Positions 17,335 through 25,955 of a stretch of 64,000 nt of DNA are shown one piece after another. The stretch's first letter is position 1. Each line of letters begins with the position of its first letter. This DNA is from Longitalea luteola (GTDB lineage Bacteria > Bacteroidota > Bacteroidia > Chitinophagales > Chitinophagaceae): the NCBI RefSeq assembly GCF_017356035.1, contig NZ_JAFIQX010000010.1, positions 202,542-266,541 on the forward strand, given 5' to 3'. The position numbers and the translations under genes were made by a program. The notes under the pieces were generated by a model. That model saw only the letters and a program-made list of their open reading frames with translations, had not been told where the DNA came from and did not search any database.

Positions 17335-20300
17335 ATGCGCCTTGTTAAACAAAGTATCCTGTATTTTAAAGAAGGGAATTCCGACAAAGTATATGAGATC
17401 GACCTTTGCGATGTGGGCAATGATAAATATGTGGTGAACTTCCGGTATGGTCGAAGGTATTCCAAATTAAAAGAAGGCAGTAAAACCCCGGTGCCCGTTG
17501 CGCTCGCCGAAGCTGAAAGACTTTTTCACGAGGTGGAAAATGAAAAATTATCAAAAGGCTATACCGCTTCCGAAAGCGGCGTCTCTTCGGCTCCACAGAC
17601 CACTGCATTCAAATTAACGACAGAAACGACCATAGGCGCCAACTTTATGTCGATGCCGCCCGGCCGTTCCAGGGGTATTCTGCAGCGCTTATCTAACGCC
17701 GTACAGGGCAACACCACTTCTTATCGCACGCCCTGGAAACTTTCCCGCATTATCTGGAAAGCGGGCGAGTACAGGATCGCCGAGGCAGCACAATATATAA
17801 CCAGGTTATATAACACCAATGACGACCTTGTTCATCAATATTGTTGTACCTGGGCCCTTGCACGCTGTGGCAATGAATCAGCAGCTTCGGCTTTACAACA
17901 AATTTTCCGCGAACATCCATCCCCGGTTATTAAAAAAATAGCAGGCGCCGGTTTGCTGCAGGTGTTAAGCGGAACTGCAAAAGAAGAGCACCTGAGTATC
18001 TTCCTCAGATCGTTACCAGAAGCAATAAAAGCGGCTGTTGATGCCAATCAGCCGCAGGTGCTGGATTCGATCGTAATGGAAAGGATCACGAACGAGGAAC
18101 CGCAGTATAACTGGCTGGAAGCCCTTTACCTGATTTCAACGGAAAAGAAATGGATGCGCCCGGTTGTTAAAAAGTTATTATTACAAGTGCCGTTAAAACC
18201 CGGGTTCTTCAAACATATCCGCGCTATATTCAAACAGGCGGAGCTGTTAGATGATTTCGAATTCTGCGGTATGCTGGCCCTGCGGTTTGAACGGGAACGG
18301 GAGCAATTCATTCATCACTTTACGAATACGAACCTGCAAGGCGAAAATTACTATGTTCAGGTGAATGGATATGTTAATCCGAACCAGGAGCTGCGGAAGA
18401 AGAACAGCCGGCTGGCCTATTCGCAAAGAACCCGGCGTTATTTACGTCACCGCGTCAACCGCCGTTTACAAATGTATGGCAAGCTCAACAGCCTTGATTA
18501 TGTAAAACTGGCTACCGGTATCCTGCTCTCTTATAATAAAGAAACAGACAGTAAGGAAGCATATTCCACTTCAGACTATAAATGGAACGGCCGCAGCTAT
18601 GTTAGAACTGAGCTCCGCTTTCCCCAGAATGCACATGCTTTTTTCCTGCATAAAATATTAAGCGGCGATCATCCGGAACTGAAGCTGCTCAGTAATGATA
18701 TCTGGCGTATTAAAACAGAACATGAACTACTCGCCCACAGGAAGAATAATCCTGCCACTGCTAAAAAAGAAGATTCAGGTCTGTTAAAAAAGCTGTCGGG
18801 TCTATTTGGAAAGAAAAAAGAAACGGCACAAACGATTTCCGGTAACACGGCTGAGCCAGCAACTTCACCCATGAATGAAAATGGAACGCCATTCCTGCAT
18901 TTATGGAACAAACTGCCGCAGTCGTATGTACAACTGCTCATGGAAGCGCAGTTGGAAGAGATCCATGAATTTGCACTGGGCGGCTTAACCAGCCATCCGC
19001 AATGGAATGAGATCAAAGAAAAGCTGGATAAACATGCCTGCATAAAATTATTGTTATCGCCGTTCGACATACCGGCTGCTTTTGGTTTACGGCTCACGGC
19101 AGAAAAATTTGCAGGCAAACAGGCCGATGCGGACCTGGTCATGGCCTTGCTGAATTCGCCTAATGCAAATGCCCGCCAGACAGGAAAAGAATGGACCACT
19201 TTATACCTGCAGCACTACCTGCAGCAAAGTGATTTTATCAAAGACCTCATCTTCGCTGTCGACGCCGATATAGCAGCCTGGGGAAAAGGACTTCTGAAGA
19301 ACTACAATCTGGGCAGCGATATCAAAAATTCGGTGATCGGTAAAGCAATTGCGAAGCTCATGGCGTTTGAAGGCATGACCAGCGAAAATGAGCCCATCAT
19401 TCAACGGGTTTCTGAAAACCTGGTTGAATTATTCGGACAGGAATTGCAACAGGTATCGATGACCGTAATTGCCGATCTGCTGCAGCACAATGTACCGCCG
19501 GTGTTGGTGTTCGGCTTGCAATTGTTAAAAGCCAGACAACAATCCATCAACCTGCAGGAATTGAAAAGTTCGTTGTTATTCGGTTTACTGCAACACAGTT
19601 ACGCACCGGTACGCGATGCAGGGCTCTCTTTGCTGCACGACCTGCCAGACGATACCCTGTTCAAATATGCTGATGAGGTCATCCTTTGCTGCACATCTCC
19701 CTACCAGCAGGTGAGGCGGGGTATAGCCCCTGTTGTTTATCGCATGGCGCAAAACAACAGAACTTTCGGTGAAAAGGCGGCCGGTCTGCTGATGCCATTC
19801 CTGTTGAGAAAAGAAACGAGTGAAGGCCTGCACGATGATATAAGCAACCTGTTATGCCACGAACTAAGCAACTACTTACAGAATGCCAATAAAGAAACAG
19901 CGCTAAACCTGTTGTACGGTAATTATGCGGCTGCACAGAATGTGGGTGTTGTTATTCTGGAAAAATATACTGAACCTTCTCAATTGACCATACCACAGGT
20001 AGTTGCCCTGGGTGGCCACGAGAACCTGAATGTACGTTCCTGGTGCTGGAAATTTTATAAAGAACAGGTAGCGCGCGTCAAATTTGAAAAAGAGGCTGCT
20101 GTTAAACTACTTGACAGTAAATGGAACGACAGCCGGCAGTTTGCCATGCAATACTTCCGCGAGCAATTCACCGCTGATGACTGGTCGCCCGAGGCGCTCA
20201 TCGCCCTTGCCGATTCTGTTAAACCCGATGTTGAAGCGTATGGCCGCGAGCTGATCACTAAATTCTTTACCAGTGAACATGGCACCACCTATTTGTTGAA

Positions 20301-20649
20301 ATTAAGTCAACACCCCAGCGAACGTATGCAGCTGTTCGCCACCAATTACCTTGAACGATTTGCGGCTGATGATATAGAAAGGTTACAATCGCTGGAGTTC
20401 TACTTCCGCTCGGTATTAACGCGGGTAAATAAAAGCCGCATTGCCAAGAACAGGCTGTACCAGTTCCTGTTAACCGAAGGCCGTAAATCAGAAGCCGCCG
20501 CCAAACTGATCGGCGCGCTGCTCTCCGATGTATCGGCCATTGCAGCTATTGGCGATAAGGCGAAATGTATTGAGATATTGCTGCAACTGAAGTCTTTATA
20601 TGAAGTAGAAAGCCCCCTGACGGTTAAGGAAATTGAACTTAGAGGTTAG
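17335..20649 (+). CDS. Retron-associated WGR + ARM/HEAT-repeat protein
   Basis: A 1104-residue soluble protein, first gene of the retron operon. Residues 1-78 form a WGR domain (KQSILYFKEGNSDKVYEIDL, then VNFRYGRRYSK and AEAERLFHEVENEKLSKGY) in which the name-giving Trp is Tyr. The rest is mostly helical ARM/HEAT-like repeats (about 115-310 and 510-1090), interrupted by a Lys/Pro-rich linker near 460-510. No nuclease or ATPase motif is visible. WGR domains occur in PARPs and MolR-like proteins and tend to bind nucleic acid ends. From memory, type XIII retrons pair an ARM-repeat protein with a WH-SWIM protein and an RT, which is the set seen here. It probably serves as effector or sensor. Confidence 0.8.
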   Translation: MRLVKQSILYFKEGNSDKVYEIDLCDVGNDKYVVNFRYGRRYSKLKEGSKTPVPVALAEAERLFHEVENEKLSKGYTASESGVSSAPQTTAFKLTTETTIGANFMSMPPGRSRGILQRLSNAVQGNTTSYRTPWKLSRIIWKAGEYRIAEAAQYITRLYNTNDDLVHQYCCTWALARCGNESAASALQQIFREHPSPVIKKIAGAGLLQVLSGTAKEEHLSIFLRSLPEAIKAAVDANQPQVLDSIVMERITNEEPQYNWLEALYLISTEKKWMRPVVKKLLLQVPLKPGFFKHIRAIFKQAELLDDFEFCGMLALRFEREREQFIHHFTNTNLQGENYYVQVNGYVNPNQELRKKNSRLAYSQRTRRYLRHRVNRRLQMYGKLNSLDYVKLATGILLSYNKETDSKEAYSTSDYKWNGRSYVRTELRFPQNAHAFFLHKILSGDHPELKLLSNDIWRIKTEHELLAHRKNNPATAKKEDSGLLKKLSGLFGKKKETAQTISGNTAEPATSPMNENGTPFLHLWNKLPQSYVQLLMEAQLEEIHEFALGGLTSHPQWNEIKEKLDKHACIKLLLSPFDIPAAFGLRLTAEKFAGKQADADLVMALLNSPNANARQTGKEWTTLYLQHYLQQSDFIKDLIFAVDADIAAWGKGLLKNYNLGSDIKNSVIGKAIAKLMAFEGMTSENEPIIQRVSENLVELFGQELQQVSMTVIADLLQHNVPPVLVFGLQLLKARQQSINLQELKSSLLFGLLQHSYAPVRDAGLSLLHDLPDDTLFKYADEVILCCTSPYQQVRRGIAPVVYRMAQNNRTFGEKAAGLLMPFLLRKETSEGLHDDISNLLCHELSNYLQNANKETALNLLYGNYAAAQNVGVVILEKYTEPSQLTIPQVVALGGHENLNVRSWCWKFYKEQVARVKFEKEAAVKLLDSKWNDSRQFAMQYFREQFTADDWSPEALIALADSVKPDVEAYGRELITKFFTSEHGTTYLLKLSQHPSERMQLFATNYLERFAADDIERLQSLEFYFRSVLTRVNKSRIAKNRLYQFLLTEGRKSEAAAKLIGALLSDVSAIAAIGDKAKCIEILLQLKSLYEVESPLTVKEIELRG

Positions 20650-20710
20650 TTAATCGGTTTGCTGTGTTGGCGGTTGAAGGCAGAAGACAGTAGTGAACCT
20701 GGAAAATTGA

Positions 20711-20746
20711 GAACCATAAACCGCAAACCATAAACAACAAACGCTT
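20711..20746. repeat. Iterated-word repeat, same family as 8291-8322
   Basis: A stretch built from AACCATAAAC, CGCAAACC and ATAAACAACAAAC lies between the ARM and SWIM genes. It shares word content, order of several words and the terminal ACGCTT with 8291-8326. No inverted partner is present here. It could separate the two genes into different transcription units, but no hairpin is visible. Confidence 0.55.
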
Positions 20747-20782
20747 CGATTGAATCCAGAACTCTCAAAATAAAAGGTTCCC

Positions 20783-22444
20783 ATGTTATTTAATTACAGG
20801 TTTGCCGGTAACAGTACTGTAACCAGTACATTGCGAAAGACGGGATTGTCGTTTGCGCCCGATACCCTGCGGGAAAGCGCCTGGTTTGTAGGCAAGCTGC
20901 ATAAAAAGCTCGCCTTTCGCGAAGCTATCTCTGCCCTGCACGATGTGGTGATAAGCGATCTGCGGTTCAAGCCAAAAGACAAAACCGCCTACAAAGAATG
21001 GGTGGCGCAAAATGAAGCTTTATTCCTGGCCGAATATATGGCCGGATATGACGCCAATGCAGCTAACAACCGCATCGAGCAAATATGGAAGGAGCTGAAC
21101 GAAGTACGTACGCAGAAAGAAAAGGTGATGGCGCCCTTTTATACTGCCCGGTCCAAATATTTCAACTATCTATACGAAAAGGACCGCGACGCCTGGATCG
21201 TGTTTGACCCGGTGATCACCATTCATCCCGATGAGCTATTCTTCGAATGCTTTAGCCAGGATGAATCTACCTATGGCAAGCTGGGCTGCAATTACAATGT
21301 GTTCAGGGAAATTGACGATTATAAATGCGGAACCACTAACGTCGATTACTCTTCCGCTCTGTACGAAGAATTTCAGAAGATCCGGGATTATAAAGAAACA
21401 GAATTGAAAGTGGACCCGACCGGATTTACCGTTCAAACCACCCACGAGGATTTATACAAGGAAAAAAAGATCGATCTGCCCGACAGCTGGGTACGCGGCT
21501 TTTTACAGGTGAGCAGCGCCATGACCCTGCCCACCATCGAGTTCGATCTGCACCCGATGGATATTTACAATATCTGTTTATTGTTACGCCGCTTCAAAGA
21601 AAAGAGAGGCCCGCGTTCGCTGCGTTATGTGCTGGAACCCGGCCAACCGGTAAAGATCATCCTGGAGCCCTGGGGCAAGGAAATTATCTGTGCGCGCAGC
21701 ATTTATCCGGGGCCAACCAGGCAGGAGGTAAGGACCTGGGGAAGAAGGCGGTTACTGATACTGGAAAGACTGATCCCGGTTGCCAGAAAATTCACCGTGC
21801 ATCTGCTGGGTACCGGTTTACCTTCTTTTTATATAGCCGACCTGGGCGATATGAATTTCACGTTAGGTTTAAGCGGCTGGACGACCAACGACTGGAGTCA
21901 TGCCGGCAATTTCGATCTGCTGGCGCCCCGACTCCACGTAGATGATGCCATCAAAACAAAAGTATTTACCGCCATACAAAAAGAGTTGTTTGGCACTTCG
22001 CAGCAATTCGCCCAACAACTGAACCTGGATACGGCCCAGGTATCCGGCGCTTTAAGCGCTTACACGCAGGCCGGCCGCGTCATTTATGATCTGAACCGGA
22101 ATGTTTACCGCCTGCGGGAATTAAGCCGGGAGCCATTGCCTTTTGATAAGCTGCGTTTCGATAACCCGCGTGAAGAAATGGCGGCAGCACTGTTGAAATC
22201 TCAGGAAATAACATTCAATGCACAGCCCCAGGCCGATGGCAGCCTGCAGCTAAGCGGTACGGTAAAAGCCAGCCGTAAAACGTATAAAGCACAATTACTA
22301 ATAGATGCCGATGAGAAAATAAGATCGGCCAGTTGCGATTGCAGTTATTATATCGAGAATAAGTTATATAAAGGACCTTGTGAGCATATGCTGGCCATTC
22401 GCCAGCTGTATAACAAAACAAGAATTACAGAAGGTTTCAGGTAA
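20783..22444 (+). CDS. Retron-associated winged-helix/SWIM zinc-finger protein
   Basis: A 553-residue protein, second gene of the retron operon. The C-terminal SWIM zinc finger has ligands C518, C520, C533 and H535 (CxC-x12-CxH). A winged-helix-like segment precedes it at about 390-450 (FTAIQKELFGTSQQFAQQLNLDTAQVSG). The N-terminal ~380 residues resemble SWIM proteins of the YehQ kind, with no recognisable catalytic motif. SWIM domains bind DNA or protein partners. The order ARM - WH-SWIM - msr-msd - RT fits my recollection of type XIII retrons. It starts 133 bases after the ARM gene and ends 89 bases before the retron RNA. A DNA-binding effector or antitoxin-like role is inferred. Confidence 0.8.
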   Translation: MLFNYRFAGNSTVTSTLRKTGLSFAPDTLRESAWFVGKLHKKLAFREAISALHDVVISDLRFKPKDKTAYKEWVAQNEALFLAEYMAGYDANAANNRIEQIWKELNEVRTQKEKVMAPFYTARSKYFNYLYEKDRDAWIVFDPVITIHPDELFFECFSQDESTYGKLGCNYNVFREIDDYKCGTTNVDYSSALYEEFQKIRDYKETELKVDPTGFTVQTTHEDLYKEKKIDLPDSWVRGFLQVSSAMTLPTIEFDLHPMDIYNICLLLRRFKEKRGPRSLRYVLEPGQPVKIILEPWGKEIICARSIYPGPTRQEVRTWGRRRLLILERLIPVARKFTVHLLGTGLPSFYIADLGDMNFTLGLSGWTTNDWSHAGNFDLLAPRLHVDDAIKTKVFTAIQKELFGTSQQFAQQLNLDTAQVSGALSAYTQAGRVIYDLNRNVYRLRELSREPLPFDKLRFDNPREEMAAALLKSQEITFNAQPQADGSLQLSGTVKASRKTYKAQLLIDADEKIRSASCDCSYYIENKLYKGPCEHMLAIRQLYNKTRITEGFR

Positions 22445-22532
22445 GGTCCAACGTGAATAAGTAATAAAAAAAGAATCCCGAATTATTTAGAAATTAAAAA
22501 ATAGGAAATTATATTTGTTAACCACATTTCGT

Positions 22533-22784
22533 GTTCTTTGACAGAGGGGAAATAATTACATGCACCTTGCTTCCGAAAGGAAAGAGCGATGTTTCGTCGC
22601 TCATGCAACATGAATATTTCATGCATCACCAAATGTAATCTTTACTATGGCATATATGTACTACCGTACTATTTTCAGTACGGGCACTATGTGCCTAAAT
22701 AGTACGGTAGTACACATATGCCTTGCGTTGATTAATCTGGTCACCAGCAGGCACGAAGGCAGCATGTTTCCCCTCTGTTAGAAC
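22533..22784 (+). ncRNA. Retron msr-msd RNA
   Basis: The ends form the a1/a2 helix: ACAGAGGGGAAA (22541-22552) with TTTCCCCTCTGT (22767-22778), extended by GTTCT (22533-22537) with AGAAC (22780-22784). The msr part has ATTACAT (22555-22561) pairing with ATGTAAT (22633-22639), enclosing three hairpins: 22571-22582 (GAAA loop), 22584-22602 and 22603-22626. The msd part is one long stem, 22649-22674 with 22697-22722, 25 of 26 pairs, with a small GGCAC/GTGCC hairpin in its loop. A minor CTGG/CCAG hairpin follows. The reverse transcriptase starts 24 bases later. It is the primer-template for msDNA synthesis; the branching G is not assigned. Confidence 0.9.
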
Positions 22785-22807
22785 ATGATCTCCTTTCCTC
22801 ACCCAAC

Positions 22808-24319
22808 ATGGCAGATAACAGAAACATCCGTCAGGAGTTATACGACCGCATCCGCGCAACATCAAGAGACGAAGTGATACTGGAAGAAATGAAGCGTATG
22901 GGCTTTTGGCGCAAGAGCGATGATCAGCCCACCGTTCCGGAGCTGCTGATCAAAAAAGAAGGTGAGCTTAACAAAGAGCTCAATAAACTCTATGAAGAAA
23001 AGCGGAAATACGAGAACAAGGAAGCCGTATTGAAGGAAATGCGCATGAAGCGGATGGCGGAAACCAAATTGAAACGCGAGGAAAATAAAAAGAAAAAAGA
23101 AAAAGAACGTTTCGAGAAAGCGGAAGCCTGGAAAAAACAAAAAGAAAAAGAGATCATTTATCTGGGTGAAGGGGTTTCTGTGGGACTGAACAATATCGCG
23201 AACAATGTAGCGGCTTTACAAAAACACAAGCTGCCTGTTTTTAAAAATGAAAATGAACTGGCGCTGGCCATGGGCATCCCATTAAAAGAACTGCGTTTTT
23301 TATCATTTTCCCGCAAAGTATCAAGTGTTTCACACTACCGTAAATTTTACATTCCAAAAAAATCTGGCGGCAGAAGATTGATCTCAGCGCCCATGCCGCG
23401 GTTAAAGCAGGTACAATACTGGATCCTGGAAAACATTTTCAACAAAATAGCTGTTCACCCGGCCGTACATGGTTTTGCTTTACAACGGTCAATTATCAGC
23501 AATGCGCAGCCGCATATCGGCAAAGAAGTAGTAGTGAACATCGACGTGAAAGATTTCTTCCCCTCCATTCATTATAAAAGAGTAAAAGGTTTATTACAGC
23601 AATTAGGCTTTTCTGAAAAGATAGCGGTTATCCTTGCGCTGTTATGCACAGAAGCAGTTACTGAGGAAGTGAGCATTGACGGCAAAAATTATTTTGTTCA
23701 GAAAGGCGAGCGGGTATTGCCACAGGGAGCGCCTACAAGTCCGGCCATTACGAATATCCTTTGCTATCAGCTGGATAAAAGATTACAGGGTTTGGCTGCC
23801 AAAAACCAATGCAGTTTTACCCGGTATGCCGATGATATCACTTTCTCTTTCAATGATGCTGCTACCAACGCACAGCAGCTGGTTTGGCGCATTAAAAAAA
23901 TACTCACTGATGAAGGCTTTACGGTTCATCCCGACAAGATCCGCATAATGCGAAAAGGTACCTGCCAGGAAGTGACCGGAATTGTGGTGAATGAAAAAGC
24001 AGGTATCTCCCGTAAAAAGCTGCGTCGGTTCAGAGCGGTGCTGCACCAGTTAAAAACAAAAGAAGCAGAAACGATACATTGGGGTCATGGCAATCTGGCG
24101 AGTGCTGTAACCGGTTACGCCAATTTTGTAAAAATGGTGAAACCCGTTCAGGGCGCTGCTTTTCAACAACAAATTGCGGCCCTGCTGCAAACCAACCGGC
24201 TGCAGTACCCTGTTACCCTTACCGCCAAACCCGAAACTAAACCGCAAACACCTCCTGCTCAAAATAATAACACTCCTAAAAAGGAAGATGACGATAAACC
24301 GTGGTGGAATGTGGTATAG
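22808..24319 (+). CDS. Retron reverse transcriptase
   Basis: A 503-residue group II-like reverse transcriptase that would make msDNA from the RNA just upstream. Residues 1-120 form a highly charged, probably coiled-coil N-terminal extension. The RT core spans about 125-440: the retron region X motif NAQPH (232-236), catalytic aspartate region NIDVKDFFPS (244-253), QGAPTSP (306-312), YADD (340-343), and the retron VTG motif (389-391). The C-terminal tail (about 465-503) is rich in Pro/Asn/Asp and looks disordered. All catalytic residues are present. The N-terminal extension and the partners (ARM and WH-SWIM proteins) distinguish it from short retron RTs such as Ec86. Confidence 0.93.
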   Translation: MADNRNIRQELYDRIRATSRDEVILEEMKRMGFWRKSDDQPTVPELLIKKEGELNKELNKLYEEKRKYENKEAVLKEMRMKRMAETKLKREENKKKKEKERFEKAEAWKKQKEKEIIYLGEGVSVGLNNIANNVAALQKHKLPVFKNENELALAMGIPLKELRFLSFSRKVSSVSHYRKFYIPKKSGGRRLISAPMPRLKQVQYWILENIFNKIAVHPAVHGFALQRSIISNAQPHIGKEVVVNIDVKDFFPSIHYKRVKGLLQQLGFSEKIAVILALLCTEAVTEEVSIDGKNYFVQKGERVLPQGAPTSPAITNILCYQLDKRLQGLAAKNQCSFTRYADDITFSFNDAATNAQQLVWRIKKILTDEGFTVHPDKIRIMRKGTCQEVTGIVVNEKAGISRKKLRRFRAVLHQLKTKEAETIHWGHGNLASAVTGYANFVKMVKPVQGAAFQQQIAALLQTNRLQYPVTLTAKPETKPQTPPAQNNNTPKKEDDDKPWWNVV

Positions 24320-24367
24320 CCAATGTGCTAATTTGCTAATTAGCTAATGTGCTAATGGCCTAATGAA
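24320..24367. repeat. GCTAAT-word repeat between convergent genes
   Basis: Five to six imperfect copies of a GCTAAT/CCTAAT word (GTGCTAAT, TTGCTAAT, TAGCTAAT, GTGCTAAT, GGCCTAAT) fill the 52 bases between the RT stop and the stop of the convergent glycosylase gene. Short pieces of the same word recur at 35363-35378 and 43171-43184. Confidence 0.6.
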
Positions 24368-24371
24368 CCGG

Positions 24372-24995
24372 CTACGTTTTCTTTAACGGCGGTGCGTTGT
24401 CCTTATAACGCCAAAGATACATACACGCATAACTGCGATATGGGCTCCATTTTTGAGCAACACGTAACATGTCTTCGCGGAATTGTTTTTTATCAGTACG
24501 GTCGAGCTTGTACAGGGCGATCATGGCATTCTGTATACCCAGGTCGTCTATAGCAAATACATTTTCCCGGCGAAGTGCAAAGATGAGCAGCATTTCAACC
24601 GTCCAGCGGCCAACCCCTTTGATCTGCGTCAGGTACTCTATAACTTCTTCATCATTCATTTTATGCAGCTTGCGATGGTCCATGCCCTGCTCCACAGTGA
24701 AGCGGGCTACATTTTGCACATAACTTACTTTGGCGTTAGACAGGCCGATGCTGCGTAAGGTTTCCGGCGGTGTAGCAATGATCTGCTCAGGCGTTGGTTC
24801 AATGCCCTGGTACAGGTTCAAAAACCGTTTATAGATCACGTCGGCTACTTTGGCGGAAAGCTGCTGGCTCATAATGGATGCACACAACCAGGTGCATACA
24901 TTCTTTTGCTTTTTAAGGGTAAAAACACCATTCTGTTCAATAAGCTTTTTCAGTTTTTTATCTTTTGAAAGGTGTACCGTGTATTCGCTGGCCAT
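24372..24995 (-). CDS. DNA-3-methyladenine glycosylase, AlkA-like HhH-GPD
   Basis: A 207-residue base-excision repair glycosylase of the HhH-GPD superfamily that removes alkylated purines. The helix-hairpin-helix is LTQIKGVGRWTVEMLLIF (about 127-144), followed by the segment with the catalytic aspartate, VFAIDDLGIQNAM (about 152-164). The N-terminal part has SIMSQQLSAKVADVIYKRF, typical of the family. I use the ATG at 24995 (MASEYTVHLSKD); a longer frame from 25130 would overlap the start of the divergent mnmD gene and has an unrelated basic N-terminus. The iron-sulphur cysteines of endonuclease III are absent, which supports the AlkA branch. Confidence 0.88.
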   Translation of the reverse strand: MASEYTVHLSKDKKLKKLIEQNGVFTLKKQKNVCTWLCASIMSQQLSAKVADVIYKRFLNLYQGIEPTPEQIIATPPETLRSIGLSNAKVSYVQNVARFTVEQGMDHRKLHKMNDEEVIEYLTQIKGVGRWTVEMLLIFALRRENVFAIDDLGIQNAMIALYKLDRTDKKQFREDMLRVAQKWSPYRSYACMYLWRYKDNAPPLKKT

Positions 24996-25086
24996 AGCTT
25001 GCTGATTTGTTTTAAGGCCGTACCCCTGATGATTGATAACGCGTTTGTTCCGGCCTCTTTGCAATTTACCTGTTAATTTTGTTCCC

Positions 25087-25770
25087 ATGCAACGAAATTT
25101 GATCGTTACCAAAGATGGCTCCCATTCCATAGCTGTTCCTGAGTGGCAGGTCGCTTACCATTCGGTTTATGGTGCTGTACAGGAGTCGTTGCATGTATTT
25201 ATTGAAGCCGGCTTGCGGTACTGGCGCAACCAGAACAAGACTGCCAGCCGCTGTGTAATCTTTGAAATGGGTTTTGGAACCGGCCTCAATGCCTTGCTTA
25301 CGGCCCTGGAGGCCGAACGGCTGCAAGTAAGAATAATGTATGAAACGGTGGAGGCTTTTCCGCTCGAACAGTCAATAATAGAACAATTGAATTATAGCAA
25401 AACGCTGGAGCAACCCGCTTCTCAACCAGTGTTTGCATTGTTGCATTCGAGCGAATGGAACACAACGGAACCGATTACGGATCTGTTTTCCTTACGAAAA
25501 GTAAATACACTTCTGGCCAACTATACCCCTGTTGAACCTGTAAATATTATCTATTACGATGCATTTGCGCCGGGCGCGCAACCCGACCTATGGACCAGCG
25601 AGGTGTTTGAACAATTGCTGAACATGCTGGCGCCGGATGGCATCCTGGTGACCTATTGCAGCAAGGGGGATGTTAGGCGGGCCATGATAGCTGCTGGATT
25701 CCATGTAGAAAAAATCCCCGGGCCGCCCGGAAAAAGGGAAATGCTGAGAGCAAAAAAGCTGAATGCTTAA
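25087..25770 (+). CDS. mnmD: tRNA U34 methyltransferase MnmD (MnmC1-like)
   Basis: A 227-residue SAM-dependent methyltransferase that converts nm5s2U34 to mnm5s2U34 in tRNA anticodons. The SAM-binding GFGTGLNALLTALEA motif lies at about residues 60-74, and the family motif YYDAFAPGAQPDLWTSEVF at about 155-173. It matches the methyltransferase domain of E. coli MnmC without the oxidase half, as is usual in Bacteroidota. The ATG at 25087 gives MQRNLIVTKDGSHS, the normal start; the frame also opens at 25033. It is divergent from the glycosylase gene and convergent with cysS. Confidence 0.9.
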   Translation: MQRNLIVTKDGSHSIAVPEWQVAYHSVYGAVQESLHVFIEAGLRYWRNQNKTASRCVIFEMGFGTGLNALLTALEAERLQVRIMYETVEAFPLEQSIIEQLNYSKTLEQPASQPVFALLHSSEWNTTEPITDLFSLRKVNTLLANYTPVEPVNIIYYDAFAPGAQPDLWTSEVFEQLLNMLAPDGILVTYCSKGDVRRAMIAAGFHVEKIPGPPGKREMLRAKKLNA

Positions 25771-25860
25771 CGCCTAAGGCTTCAGGCCAGACAAATACCT
25801 GTCAGGTGCACATAAACTTACTACCCTGGCAAGCTTAAATGGGGCACCTTACAGGTCCTT

Positions 25861-25955
25861 GCGTTCTGCGCTTTGTGTTTTGCGCCTGCCTGCCGGCAGG
25901 CAGGTTCAGCGTTCAGGGTTGAGCGTTCTGCGTTTTGCGTTGAGCGTTCAGCGTA
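25861..25955. repeat. GCGTT-word repeat with a 20-bp palindrome
   Basis: Iterations of words such as GCGTTCTGCG, TTTTGCG, GTTCAGCGTT and GTTGAGCGTT fill the spacer between the convergent mnmD and cysS 3' ends. Inside lies a perfect 20-bp palindrome (25885-25904) made of CCTGC units. The same palindrome type is, from memory, a dispersed repeat in many Bacteroidota genomes. A possible role in termination is an inference. Confidence 0.65.

Noticed and set aside
22445-22807. Ordinary terminator or IS end between the SWIM gene and the RT
   Set aside because: The long msd stem lacks a T-run, is nested inside an a1/a2 helix, and no transposase or target duplication is seen.
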